Shown here piece by piece: positions 11,346 through 21,701 of a DNA stretch of 64,000 bases; positions within the stretch are counted from its first letter, which is position 1, and every line of letters begins with the position of its first letter. Source of the stretch: Odobenus rosmarus divergens. Lineage: Eukaryota > Chordata > Mammalia > Carnivora > Odobenidae. The notes beneath the pieces were generated by a model. The model did not search any database and had not been told where the DNA came from. It saw nothing but the letters and a program-made list of their open reading frames with translations. The DNA lies in assembly GCF_000321225.1 (NCBI RefSeq), contig NW_004451649.1, positions 1,169,572 through 1,233,571 on the forward strand. Reading direction: 5' to 3'. A program made the position numbers and the translations under genes.

Positions 11346-11580
11346 AGCATAACACTTTGAGAACACAATATTTAAATGGTTGTGATCATTTTAAGATGGG
11401 CAAGATTTTAAAGCAAAATGTAATATTATGGTTTCTGGTTACCAATGGATGCAAGCAACACAACTCTCACCTTCCCAATGCTAACTGGTAAAAAGATACA
11501 GTCCATTTCTATGTTTTTATTTCTTTTTTTTCATTAAAAATCATGTATGTATTACTTTGATAATCAGAAAGAGAAAATAA

Positions 11581-11792
11581 GGGGCACCTGGGTGGCTCAG
11601 TCAGTTAAGCATCTGCCTTCAGCTCAGGTCTTGATCCCAGAGTCCTGGGATCGAGCCCCGCATCGGGCTCCCTGCTCAGCGGGAAGCCTGCTTCTCCCTC
11701 TGCCTGCTGCCCCCCCTCCCCGTGCCCCCAGCGTGTGATCTCTCCCTTGCTCACTTTCTCTCTCTCTCAAATAAAGAAATAAAATCTTTAAA
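11581..11792 (+). mobile_element. CAN-SINE, sense
   Basis: It starts GGGGCACCTGGGTGGCTCAG, contains a B-box-like GGGATCGAGCCCCGC, a CT-rich middle with an unusual C/G-rich expansion, and an AAATAAAGAAATAAAATC tail. The target duplication AAAGAGAAAATAA is perfect (11568-11580 and 11793-11805). Confidence 0.97.
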
Positions 11793-11805
11793 AAAGAGAA
11801 AATAA

Positions 11806-12170
11806 TAAAATCATTATTATTGATCCATTAAAACTGGCTTTGTTTCTAAGAAAATTTCACCCATCTCCTTAAATCATGATTACATATGAGTTTGGTAATA
11901 CTGACAACAGTTCAGGGATAAAAATGGACTCAACAAAGAAGTAAGGATATCTGCTTTAGATATTACTTGGCAACAAAAACAGTTTGTTTCCTTGCTTGCT
12001 TATTTATTTGGACATCCATCCATCCATCCATGTGTAGGGTGGTGATGAGGCCTTTGTTAAATTGTAGCACAACAAAAAACATACATCACACTGTTCTATC
12101 AAAATGGCTGAAGGGCCAGCAGAGAGGTCCATTGAATATGTCTTTTGGTATCAGTTGGACCCATTAATTT
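11806..12170. other. short unique stretch with a CCAT microsatellite
   Basis: Only a small (CCAT)n array at about 12016-12032 is notable. No gene or other repeat is seen. Confidence 0.5.
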
Positions 12171-12181
12171 ATATAAGATCT

Positions 12182-12380
12182 GGGGCGCCTGGGTGGCTCA
12201 GTCATTAAGCATCTGCCTTTGGCTCAGGTCATGATCCCAGGATCCTGGGATCGAGTCCCGCACCGGGCTCCCTGCTCAGTGGGAAGCCTGCTTCTCCCTC
12301 TCCCACTCCCCCTGCTCGTGTTCCCTCTCTCGCTGTGTCTTTCTCTGTCAAATTAATAAAAAAAAAAAAATCTTTAATTG
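12182..12380 (+). mobile_element. CAN-SINE, sense, close to consensus
   Basis: It begins GGGGCGCCTGGGTGGCTCAG and ends in a long A-run then TCTTTAATTG. ATATAAGATCT is duplicated on both sides (12171-12181 and 12381-12391). High match to consensus implies recent insertion. Confidence 0.97.
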
Positions 12381-12419
12381 ATATAAGATCTAAACAGTTT
12401 CTTCCTTCCCCCCCTCCAT

Positions 12420-13200
12420 CTTTTTTTCTTTAACTTTTTATGTTGCAATAATTTTAGATTTAAAGGTATGTGGCAAACTAATGCAGAGCATTCACATATA
12501 TCCTTTGCCACACATTCCCTAATATTAAAAATTTACAGAATCATTATATAATTATCAAAATCAGGAAATTAACATTGATATAATACTCTAAACTAAACTA
12601 AAAAAACTACCAGTTTTTTCATTACTATCTTTTTATGTTCCAGGAAATGATCCAGGATCGCAAATTGCATTTAGTTGTCTGTTTCCTTAGTCTCCTGCAA
12701 TTGAGACAACTCTTCAGTCTCCTTGTTTGTCATGACCTGGCATTTTAGATAAGTACTGGCTAGTTATTTTGTAGCATGTCCCTCAATTTGGGCTTATCTA
12801 ATATTTGCTAATGATTAAATTAAGGTTATACATTTTGGCAAGAATACTACAAAAAATGTTATTGTGTCTTTTATGGTACATCATGTTGGGAGTATATCAT
12901 GCTGATATGTCTTATTATTGGTGTTAACTTTGGTCTCTGGGTTACAGTGGTGTCTGCTGGTTTCTCCACATAAAATTACTATTTTTCACTTTGTAATTAA
13001 TAAGGTGGATACTATAAGACTATGCAAACATTTTTTTCTTCAAATTTTTGCCTACTGATTTTAGCATTTGTCAATTTTTTTTTTCTGCAGTAATTATTAC
13101 TATAGTGTTTGTCTATGGTGATTTTCTATTTCCTTAGTGCCATCTATATTTTTCAAAATTTGAAATCACCTCTAACAAAGAGCTGTCCCGTTTTTCCATT
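12420..13200 (-). mobile_element. old L1M/ME-type LINE fragment, probably antisense
   Basis: Several phrases in order match an old mammalian L1 repeat that I recall: ATTACAGAATC-type stretch, ATGATCCAGGATCGCAAATT, TTGCATTTAGTTGTCTG, TTAGTCTCCTGCAATTGAG, GTCCCTCAATTTGGGCTTAT, TTTCTCCACATAAAATTAC and TTTGTAATTAATAAGGTGG. No coding remains. Strand and exact subfamily are uncertain. Confidence 0.65.
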
Positions 13201-13235
13201 TATGAATTTATTTTAATTACTTACATTGATATGGA

Positions 13236-13342
13236 CTCACGGATATTGTGGAAGGCTGAAAAATGGCCCCTCAAAAGATACTCACATCCTAGTCCCTGGA
13301 ACCTATAGGTGTTTTTATTATATATATATATATATATATGTG

Positions 13343-13376
<34 letters not shown>

Positions 13377-13450
13377 GCCAAAAATGTGATTATATGAAGG
13401 ATTTTAAGAGGAGAGGACTATCCTGGATTATCAGGTAAATCCTAAATTCA
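13236..13450 (+). mobile_element. MaLR (MLT1-like) LTR fragment interrupted by a microsatellite
   Basis: GGCTGAAAAATGGCCCCTCA, CCTAGTCCCTGGAACCTATA, then after the TA/CA array GTGATTATATGAAGGATTTT and ACTATCCTGGATTATCAGG resemble the 5' half of the MaLR-type LTRs at 28.2 and 55.0 kb. The 3' half is missing. There is no coding sequence. Confidence 0.6.
13319..13376. repeat. compound (TA)n(CA)n microsatellite
   Basis: About ten TA units, a GTG interruption, ten more TA units, then eight CA units form one array inside an LTR remnant. The alternating purine-pyrimidine content makes it prone to length change and to non-B DNA. Confidence 0.97.
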
Positions 13451-13479
13451 ATGATATGTATCCTTCAGAGAGAAACAGA

Positions 13480-13990
13480 GATTTTCCTGCTTTCTGCCCA
13501 TTTCTCAGCCACCTCCTACAGGTAACAAACTACTTGAATTTCAGTTTTGTTCTTTCTGTATTTATTTTGCACAAACAAGAAGATAGATGTAGTGTATTAA
13601 ATCTCCCTATTTCTTGCAAGAAGCATAGGATACTATCAACGTTCTTTTCCAATTTATTTTTTCACTTAACAGTATATCATGGAAATCACCTCCATATCAT
13701 TTCACAAAGAACATTTGTATAGCACTCCATTTTGTGAATGTAATATAACTTATTCAATCATTCTCCTATATGTATTTAGATAGTTTCTAATATTTTAAAA
13801 TTATAAACAATATTGGAATGAATAACTATATATGTAACTCTCTCTATATAAATATAACTCTGTATAACTGTATATATCTGAGGTTTATCTTCAGGGTAGA
13901 GTCTTAGAAGTAGAATCGCTAGGCAGGAAGGTAATTGCTCGATATGTAGTTTTGGTCAGTATTACCTAAATTCCTTTCAGGCAGTCAGGC
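13480..13990 (-). mobile_element. old L1M fragment, antisense
   Basis: TTCACTTAACAGTATATCAT, ATTTGTATAGCACTCCATTT, TATAAACAATATTGGAATGA and GAGTCTTAGAAGTAGAATCG follow the antisense order of a well-known old L1 3' region ('tcattgtatggctgcatagtattccat...ctagaagtggaattgctggg'). Divergence is large. Confidence 0.55.
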
Positions 13991-15285
13991 TCCAGAGCCC
14001 ATGATCAATACTATCAACTATGTAATGCAGTGGCTAAGAGTTTGATTTTCTAAAATACAGATTATTTATCTGGAAACATTTAAAAAAAAATCCAAACAGC
14101 AGAACTGTACAAAAAGATATTTTAAAATATCTATTGACTTTTTCATAAGATAATTGTAACAATTTAATAATGACTTGCTACACTGTTCAGTGTGTGATGA
14201 TGGTATAATCCACCAGCTTGTGAAAATTTTGTTGAGTGAATTCTTTGTGGACTAATGTATTTAATACAGACTAGCGTGTGGGTCACAGAAAATGAAAACA
14301 GTGAATCATCTTACTGATATTAGTAAGTTCCTTGTTGGCTTAAATATTTAGTATTGAATTGCAATTATGTTAATATAAATAATATATTCAATTTCTTTGC
14401 CATTATCATATAAGACAACAATAAACCCAAGAATGCATTCAGAAAATGCCTGGGGCTAGATCAAGACTTTTCAAATATTTATCTCCTTTGCAGTTACAAA
14501 TGTCTAAGTTTGGGAATAACTGATTAATCAGATCAGGAGAGGACCTGGAAGAAATAGATAAATATTTGTCATTGCATTAAATGATTGCATCATAATTGGT
14601 GAATAAGGCCCTCAGGTCCCTCTACTCGTGTTTCTTTTGTAACACACGGAACTAACACACTGGGAAAGTAATGTGGAAAGCAAAAACAGCATCCATCTCA
14701 GGAGACCAAAGATAGCACATGAGCAACCTGGTATTAAAAGAAACACAAATCAAATAGGAAGCCCAGGGTGAAGGAAATGTAGCATGATACTGAGAAGTCA
14801 GCAGGCTGTGTTCAGCAATATGAAACAATCCACTTGGTGCTTTCAAAACTTATCATGAAAAATGTTAAGTGATCCGAGGGTATTTTTACTGTGGATGGTG
14901 GAAATGTTTATTATATTGAGGCTGTTATGGAAGAAGTATAAACAATATAGCCTGTAGAAGAGAGTTATAATACTTTACTTGAATGGTTAAACCAGAATTC
15001 AAGGAGAATTCTGAACATATGGCCAGTTATTAACTGCTAGTAACTTAAGATTTAGCTTCTCTAATAGCATGTACCATAAAATAATTCCAAAGTTTCCCTG
15101 AAATATCCCTGAGGCTTAAAACAAATATAAATATATCACTTGGGTCCCTACATACAAGAATAATGATTAGAAATATATTTATTTGATGTTTTTTTTATTT
15201 TGGTTAAAATTAATCTGTTAAAAATATTCTATTGATTCTTCTTCACTGCTGGTGATCATGTACATTTGTATAATCAATTTGGTTA
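13991..15285. other. unique AT-rich sequence, no gene seen
   Basis: No frame above 64 codons is convincing and no repeat family is recognised. Low-complexity A-runs occur near 14082. Confidence 0.4.
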
Positions 15286-15289
15286 TATT

Positions 15290-15960
15290 TAGGAATATTG
15301 AAGACGGACATAACCTGGCACAGCAATATCACTTTAGGATATAGTCTAAATATATCCCAGATACGGTACAAGAAGGTCCCTCCAAGAATGTTTGTTTTAG
15401 CATTTCCATAATGGTGAAAAATTGGAAACCATTTTAATGTCCAGCAACAGGACAATAGATGAATATGTTGTGATATATTCATATAGTTAGAATACTATAT
15501 ACTAATTAAATTAATAAAAACTATGTAAATCATTTAAATTAAATGATTTTTAAATCATATTTAAATATAAATATTTAAGAAAGAAGTTGTAGAATTATGA
15601 ATATAGTATGATACTATTTATAGAAATTGTAAAATATGCCCCAAAGAATACATACCTGTTTATGGACACTTGTATATGTTGTTCAGTATTAAAAAAATCT
15701 GCATAGGAATTATAAATAAAAATTAAGGGGGTGCTTACCTCTAAGGAAGTGGAAAGGAAAGTGAATGGAGTTCCTTTGAACTTCCTAAAGGGCTTCAGTT
15801 TGTCTCAGCATTTTGCTCATTTAAAAACCTGATATGAGTATGAAAAAACATTGAAAGGATTAGTAGGTGATACTTATTATGGTAACAGTAATGTTTAAAA
15901 CTTCCTCTAGTTTAAAATATTTTAAAATAAAAAATATTCTTTAAAAATTCCGTTCAGTCA
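15290..15960 (+). mobile_element. old L1M 3' end, sense
   Basis: AGCAATATCACTTTAGGATA, TTCCATAATGGTGAAAAATT, GGAAACCATTTTAATGTCCA, GCAACAGGACAATAGATGAA and a downstream 3' UTR-like ATACTTATTATGG segment follow the end of L1 ORF2 and the 3' UTR ('agccaaaaactggaaacaacccaaatgtccatcaac'). Frame is destroyed by substitutions and indels. Confidence 0.65.
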
Positions 15961-16146
15961 GGGTTTCCTGCATGGTCCAGTCTGTTAAGCCTCTAATTCT
16001 TGGTTTCGGCTCAGGTCACGATCTCAGTGTTGTGAGATCAAGCCCTGTGTCAGGCTCCACACTCAGCAGGGAGTCTGCTTGAGATTCTATTTCTCCCTCT
16101 CCCACTGCCCCTCCCCCCTAAAAATAAATAAATAAATCTTAAAAAA
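15960..16146 (+). mobile_element. older diverged CAN-SINE, sense
   Basis: The tRNA-like head is mutated (TTTCCTGCATGGTCCAGTCT), but the body AGCCCTGTGTCAGGCTCCAC, GAGTCTGCTTGAGATTCTAT and tail AAATAAATAAATAAATCTTA are clear. It belongs to the older GAGTCTGCTTGAGATTCT subgroup. Confidence 0.88.
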
Positions 16147-16546
16147 TGGTTTAAAGAGTCAATTCACTTCACTCAATATTTTTGGCCTACTCCCACAGAC
16201 TCAGTTCATTTCCCATAAAATTAGAGGCTCTAGGTAAAATACAGGCACACTTGTATAGGAAATTTGAGGTTACATAGAACTTGCTTTTTTTCCCACCAGT
16301 TAAATTTCTTTCTATGAGGACTACATTAATTTCTATTTCAGTTCTTTTGTCTGAAATTAGAATTGATTAGTTGCAATTACCTGTTTTTATATATCATATT
16401 CTCATCATTGATAGTAGATAGTAGATAACCCACGATAGATCATTTTTGTAGTAATAACTATATGCAGTAAAATTTGGGGGTGAACTCAAAGGTTGAAATC
16501 AAATAATGGTTGGTGTCTATTTATATATATCTATACCCATTTATCG

Positions 16547-16566
16547 GTGTGTGTGTGTGTGTGTGT
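16547..16566. repeat. (GT)n microsatellite
   Basis: Ten GT units are followed by further short GTGTGTGTGTA tracts up to about 16620, making a loose GT-rich region. Confidence 0.9.
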
Positions 16567-16847
16567 ACACTCACCATATGTGTGTGTGTAATGTATAATC
16601 CATATGTGTGTATGTGTCTGTGCATTGCCAACCAGTGGTTTTTGTGTGAAATAGTCTAGGAATCAGTTTTAGGTTGGAAAGAAACCAACTTCTACTATTT
16701 AAAAATGTATATTACACAAAGAAGATAATAATTATGAGGGTAGTATATCAACATATAAAGATGAAAGGAACAAAACTAAATTAGTAGAATGTCTAACATT
16801 TAGGGAATCATTCATTAAGAACTTTTATTGAACTTGGAAAAAACTTT

Positions 16848-16972
16848 CTGCCTGGCTGGCTCAGTTGGTAGAATATGTGACTCTTGATCTCAGGGTTGTG
16901 AGTTCAAGTTCCACATTGGGTATAGAGCCTACTTAAACAACAACAACAGCAGCAGCAGCAGCAGCAGCAGCA
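16848..16972 (+). mobile_element. short old CAN-SINE ending in a (CAA)n(CAG)n tail
   Basis: TCTGCCTGGCTGGCTCAGTT, GACTCTTGATCTCAGGGTTG, TGAGTTCAAGTTCCACATTG is a tRNA-derived head with readable A- and B-box-like parts. It lacks the CT-rich region and instead ends with (CAA)n and eight CAG units (16947-16970). This resembles the old short CAN-SINE type whose tail is a simple repeat. Confidence 0.85.
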
Positions 16973-17181
16973 ACTAATTTAGTAATGTTTAAGGTACAAA
17001 CTTGAAAAAAAACTTTATAGAATAAATTCACTAGCTCAGTTAAAGAGAATGAAAAAATACAGACATCATACTGCTATGCTTGAGTGAAATTTGATATATC
17101 CAATTACAGTGATGCAAAACATTTTAAGTTATAAATTATATGTGATTGTATTACTCCTTTTATTAAGATTGTAACAATAAG

Positions 17182-17363
17182 TTTTGGGTTCTTTTAAAGA
17201 TTTATTTATTTATTTTAGAGAGAGAGAGCACAAGCAGGGGGAGGGGAAGAGGGAGAGGGAGAGAGAATCTCAACATGGGGCTCAATTTTGCCACCCTCAG
17301 ATCATGACCTGAGTCAAAACCAAGAGTCATACACTCAACTGACTGAGTCACCTGGGCACCACC
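17182..17363 (-). mobile_element. CAN-SINE, antisense
   Basis: The tail AAAGATTTATTTATTTATTT, GA-rich part, GAATCTCAACATGGGGCTCA and GAGTCACCTGGGCACC head are present. A diverged target duplication GTAACAATAAG / GTAACCACAAG lies at 17171-17181 and 17364-17374. The mismatch points to an older insertion. Confidence 0.92.
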
Positions 17364-17528
17364 GTAACCACAAGATTTTTAATATAAAGTCCATGCAATT
17401 CTTTTTATGCCTGAGACTTTATTCTGTGTATCTGAATATCATCTATGAAAAGAAATTATTTTTTAATATTTAAGTGTATGCTTAATCAATTTTGTTTTCC
17501 ATTTGGGAATTGGCTGCCAGCAATTTTT

Positions 17529-17716
17529 TAAAAAATATTTTATTTATTTATTTGACAGAGAAAGAGCACAAGCAGGGAGAGCAGCAGGCAGAGGGAGGGA
17601 GAGAAGCAGGCCCCCTGCAGAGCAGAGAGCCCGATGCAGGTATCGATCCCAGGACCCTGGGATCATGACCTGAGCTGAAGGCAGACGCTTAACCGACTGA
17701 ACCACCCAGGTGCCCC
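17529..17716 (-). mobile_element. CAN-SINE, antisense
   Basis: AATATTTTATTTATTTATTT, GA-rich middle, GGGATCATGACCTGAGCTGA and CACCCAGGTGCCCC define a near full-length copy. The duplication GCTGCCAGCAATTTTT / GTTGCTAGCAATTTTT is at about 17513-17528 and 17718-17733. The right copy abuts the left target duplication of the L1 that follows. Confidence 0.95.
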
Positions 17717-17743
17717 GGTTGCTAGCAATTTTTAATCATCAAC

Positions 17744-18563
17744 TTATATGGCTACAACACATGAAAAGATGCTCAACAACCCTCATCATCAAAGAAATAC
17801 AAATCAAAACCACGATGAGATACCACATCACATCTGTCAAAATGGCTAAAATTAACAACATAAAACACAACAGTGGTTGGCTAGGATGTGAAGAAAGGGG
17901 AACCCTCCTGCATTGTTGGTGGGAATGCAAACTGGTACAGCCACTCTGGAGAACAGTATGGAAGTTCCTCAAAAAGTTAAAAATAGAAAACTACCCTATG
18001 ATCTAGCAATTGCACTCCTAGGTATTTTCCCAAAGGATACAAAAATAGAGATTTGAAGGGGTACATGCACCCCCAGGTTTATAGCAGCATTATCAACAAT
18101 AACCAAAGTATGGAAAGAGCTCAGGTGTCCATCAGCTGATGAATGGATAAAGAAGATGTGGTATATATAGCCAATGGAATATTACTCAGCTTTCAAAAAG
18201 AATGAAATCTTGCCATTTGCAATGATGTAGATGGATAAACCTATCAGAGAAAGACAAATACCATATGGTTTCACTCAAATGTGGAATTTAGGAAACAAAA
18301 CAGATGAGTGTGTGGGAAGGGAATAAAGAGGGGGGGGAACAAAACCATAAGGGACTCTCAATGATAGAGAACAAACAGGCTTGATGGAGGGAGGTGGGTG
18401 GGATGGGCAAAATGGGTGATGGGGATTAAGGAGCACACTTGTTATGATGAGCACTGGGTGTTGTATGTAAGTGATGAATCACTAAATTCTACTCCTGAAA
18501 CCAATGTTATATTATATATTAACTAACTACTAAGAAAAAACTAACTAAAAACTAAGAAAAAAA
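17744..18563 (+). mobile_element. carnivore L1, 5'-truncated, with ORF2 C-terminus and 3' UTR
   Basis: The 820-bp copy begins at the part of ORF2 encoding the C-terminal domain (ACACATGAAAAGATGCTCAA; TGGTGGGAATGCAAACTGGT) and runs through the 3' UTR phrase GAGCACTGGGTGTTGTATGT to an A-rich tail. It is flanked by AATCATCAAC at 17734-17743 and 18564-18573. The residual frame is open for 98 codons (17710-18006) then broken by an extra base in GAAAACTACC and later stops. The copy is not autonomous because the endonuclease and reverse transcriptase are missing. Confidence 0.95.
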
Positions 18564-18573
18564 AATCATCAAC

Positions 18574-18929
18574 CGAAAATTCAATATTGGAGGTATGTAC
18601 TATTACATGTAAGAAATGTTATACTTCATTTGCTAGCATTTCAAGTTTGAAGAAGCTTAGATTTTCATCCATATTGTGGCTCATGATTTGAAGTATGTAG
18701 ATAGGTACATATTTTAGTTCCTAGAAGTTTTTACAAGATAAATGTTGTTTATATACGGGGGCAATACTCATTTCGTTTAAAAATCATAAAACTGAATACA
18801 AACTATTGTTCATTGTGTAAAGGGATATTACCAAGAGATAACAAAGGTATTATATCTGGAGGTAGAGTAGTAATTAACTGAAGGTGACAATGTGTGTAGC
18901 CTTAATTCCATATACACAACATATAGAAG
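18574..18929. other. short unique AT-rich stretch
   Basis: No gene or repeat is recognised between the L1 target duplication and the next old L1. Confidence 0.4.
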
Positions 18930-20230
18930 AAATTTAGCCATGAGGGAATAATAGTACCAGACATACCATCCAAAGTTAACAAATAAAAAGATGGGAAAAA
19001 TTTACTTAAAAAGAAGCTGTTTTCAGACATTGGAAAACAACATAAAACCGTATTCATTAGGGAAAGGAAAAAAATGAACTCTAAATACAAACACACAATA
19101 ATAATAAAAGGATAGAAAAAACTATACCATGCAAACACTAAACATAAGAGGGTTGAACTGAATATATTAATACCAGTCCAAGTCAACTTTAGGAAAAGGA
19201 ACATAGCCAGAGATGAAGATAGACATTTTATAAGGATAAAGTAATTAATTCATCAAGAAGACGTAACAATCCTAAATAATATACAAGAAAAAACAGCTTC
19301 CAAATACATGAAGCCAAATCTGACAGACCTGAAAGGAGAAACAGACATCTCTACAGTTAGAGTCAGAGACTATATAGCACTCTTCTCTCTGTAATTGACA
19401 GAACAAGTAGAAGGAAAAATCAGAAATAATCTAGAGGATGTGAACAACATTATTACATAACATGACCTAATTGACATACAGAGAATACCCCATCCAACAA
19501 AGACAAAATACATGGAACATTCACCAAAATAAATATATATGGGAACATGAAACATACTGCACAAATTTACAAGTGTGGAAATTATACCAAAAGTGTTTTA
19601 TGACACATACATAAAAGATATACAAATCTTTCGTATGAAGTAAAACTGTCTTTATTTTCAGACAATGTAAACACAGAAATTCTTGATCTAGGAAAAAGGC
19701 CACTAGAACAAATATTTGAATTTAGCAAAAAAGATCAATATATAAAATTCAGGTAAATCTTTATATTCTAGCAATGAAAATATGGAAAACAATAGTATTT
19801 ACAATAACATCTAAAAATTGAATTAGATACAAATGACAAAAAAAGTGGAAATTCCCAAAATATTTAGAAATTAAACATTATAGTCTATAAAGTGCATGGA
19901 TAAAAAGCTCAAGGAGGATAAGAAAATATTTTACACTGAAAAATATTGCAAACATAGTGTAACAAATTTGTGGAATACAGCTAAGGTGGTGCTCAGGGAA
20001 AAATTTATATATTTAAATGTTTAATTAATAAAGAAAAATGCCTAAAAGTATTGTTCTAAGCCTCTAAGGGGAGGGAGGCAGGGAGGGAGGGAAGGAAAGA
20101 AGGAAGGGAGGGAGGGAGTAATGTAAATAATAAGGTGAAAATTATATTGATAAGTGGAAAAATGAACTTGAGTAAACAATAGAGAAAATTAACGAAACCA
20201 AAAGCTAGCTCTATACCAAGAAAGTGTTTT
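18930..20230 (+). mobile_element. old rearranged L1M ORF2 fragments, sense
   Basis: Positions about 19050-19560 match the endonuclease-side part of ORF2 (ACTATACCATGCAAACACTA; CATGAAGCCAAATCTGACAG; ACCTAATTGACATACAGAGA). Positions 19650-19840 match the reverse-transcriptase region (TTTATTTTCAGACAATG). Positions 19960-20230 (GTGGAATACAGCTAAGGTGG; GAGAAAATTAACGAAACC) come from between these in an intact element. The native order is therefore scrambled or several copies are merged. All frames are broken. Confidence 0.7.
20067..20119. repeat. purine (GGGA/GGAA)n repeat
   Basis: A G+A-only strand of GGGAGGGA and GGAAGGAA units interrupts the old L1. The minus-strand frame rich in PSLPSF crosses it and is spurious. 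Confidence 0.92.
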
Positions 20231-20589
20231 ACTGTATGTAAATTTAAAAAATTAAAATGAATACAAATTTCTAATGCTTGAATCAGTACCTTGACAAAGC
20301 ATTTTATACTAATGTTATAGTTCACTAACTATTACACATATCTTATAATGGACTTTCCACTTCTTCGGAAATGACATGTTTATAGAGGAATTCTGCCCAG
20401 CCTGATCATTACCACCACCTACCCAGTTGGATTCAGGCACAGCTTTGGCAGAAAATGACAGCCAAGGATTTTGTTACCTTTTAAGATTTGAGTCTTAAAA
20501 GCCAGTGCTTCACTTATTAATAAAATATTTGTAAAGAATCTGTTGGATTACTGATGACAAAGAACTTTTACGTGTTTTTATTGGATTCC

Positions 20590-20762
20590 CACTATTTCTC
20601 TGAATAGGATAAAGCAAATAATATAATCCCATTTTATGGAGAAAAGTGAGGCTTAGAGAAATGAAATGATTTATCTAAAGACAGTGAGGATAACTAGAGG
20701 AGACTCAATTTTGATCTTTAATGCCAAGCCTTGTTTTCTTTCCACCTCATTATGTGGTAACT
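20590..20762 (-). repeat. MIR SINE, antisense
   Basis: TAATCCCATTTTATGGAGAA, GTGAGGCTTAGAGAAATGAA, ATGATTTATCTAAAGACAG and GATCTTTAATGCCAAGCC match the antisense MIR core and following region in order. Confidence 0.75.
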
Positions 20763-21020
20763 TTCTAAAGAATCCTGACTATTCCAACCTGGTCAATGAA
20801 TGTTGGTTCAGTTCCCAAGAAAGAACCAACCAGGTGACCTGTAGATAATGCGAGAGAAGCAAAGAATATATTCTTTACCCTCTAGAGTTTTAAAACACAA
20901 CTGGATATTTGAACAAAAATAAGTGGGAGGATGGTGGGAAAGAACATTCCACAAACACATAGGGGCTATTTTTCATGTATTTGCTTATTTTTTTCCCTTG
21001 GTCGACTTAACTACTGGATG
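20763..21020. other. no recognisable gene or repeat
   Basis: Short AT-rich stretch between an MIR and an L1 3' end. Nothing supportable is seen. Confidence 0.4.
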
Positions 21021-21024
21021 ATTC

Positions 21025-21335
21025 TCACACATATATATGTAGTTAAAGAAGCCAGGCAAATAAAAGTGTATTTTATATGATTCCACTTATATGAGATTCC
21101 AAACCAGGCAAAGCTAACCAAAGTTGGTAGAAGTTAAAAGAATGGTTAACTTTGGAGAAATACTGACTGGAAGATGTGAAGAGAGAGGCTTCTGGTTATG
21201 GGTAATATTCTATATCTGAACATAGTCTGTGGCTATATGAGTGTATTCATTTGTAAAAAAGTTCATGAGGGATATATCTAAGACTTGTGCACTTTACCAT
21301 ACATACGCTTTAATTTTTAAAAAGTTTACAAAAAC
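21025..21335 (+). mobile_element. L1M (MB-like) 3' end, sense
   Basis: TATATGATTCCACTTATATG, AAACCAGGCAAAGCTAACC, AATGGTTAACTTTGGAGAAA, GTTCATGAGGGATATATCTA and AGACTTGTGCACTTTACC follow the known L1M 3' UTR ('tagtggttacctttgggg...gatttgtgcactttac'). It is non-coding. Confidence 0.8.
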
Positions 21336-21359
21336 CTATTTTTTGAAGTAGATCTGAAA

Positions 21360-21699
21360 ATCCTCAAGGTAGACTGATTAAGAAAATAAGAACATATACA
21401 AGTGATCAGTATCAGGAATAAGAAAGGGAACATTACATAGTTCTAAAAGTCATTCAAAATAGTAAGGGAATGAATAATTTTTATCAATAACTTTGGTGAA
21501 TTAGATGAAATGGACAAATTTCGGAGAGAAATAAATTTACAAATTACCATAAGTGACACAAAAAGAAATGGAAAATGTCTCAAATTTATTAAAGAAACTG
21601 ATTTCATAACTAAAAAGTCTCCCTTATAAGTATAACTTTATGCCTACATGGCCTCAATGGCAAATTTCACCCAACATTTAAGAAATAAAAAGGTCAATG
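21360..21699 (+). mobile_element. old L1M ORF2 fragment, sense, next to Tigger1
   Basis: AGTAAGGGAATGAATAATTT, AATTAGATGAAATGGACAAA, AAGAAATGGAAAATGTCTCA and GGCCTCAATGGCAAATTTCA resemble the L1 ORF2 segment preceding the reverse-transcriptase motif block. It ends at the TA into which the DNA transposon inserted, so this L1 predates it. The continuation on the far side of the transposon is not recognisable. Confidence 0.6.
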
Positions 21700-21701
21700 T
21701 A

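Noticed and set aside
11581..11660. tRNA gene-like A and B boxes in SINE heads
   Set aside because: They are the tRNA-derived promoter of CAN-SINEs; there is no cloverleaf or 3' end of a functional tRNA.
17710..18006. 98-codon frame with L1 ORF2 C-terminal similarity as a possible gene
   Set aside because: It is the remnant of a 5'-truncated L1 with flanking target duplications and is broken by an indel.
20056..20325. 89-codon minus-strand frame
   Set aside because: Half comes from the (GGGA)n repeat and half from decayed L1.
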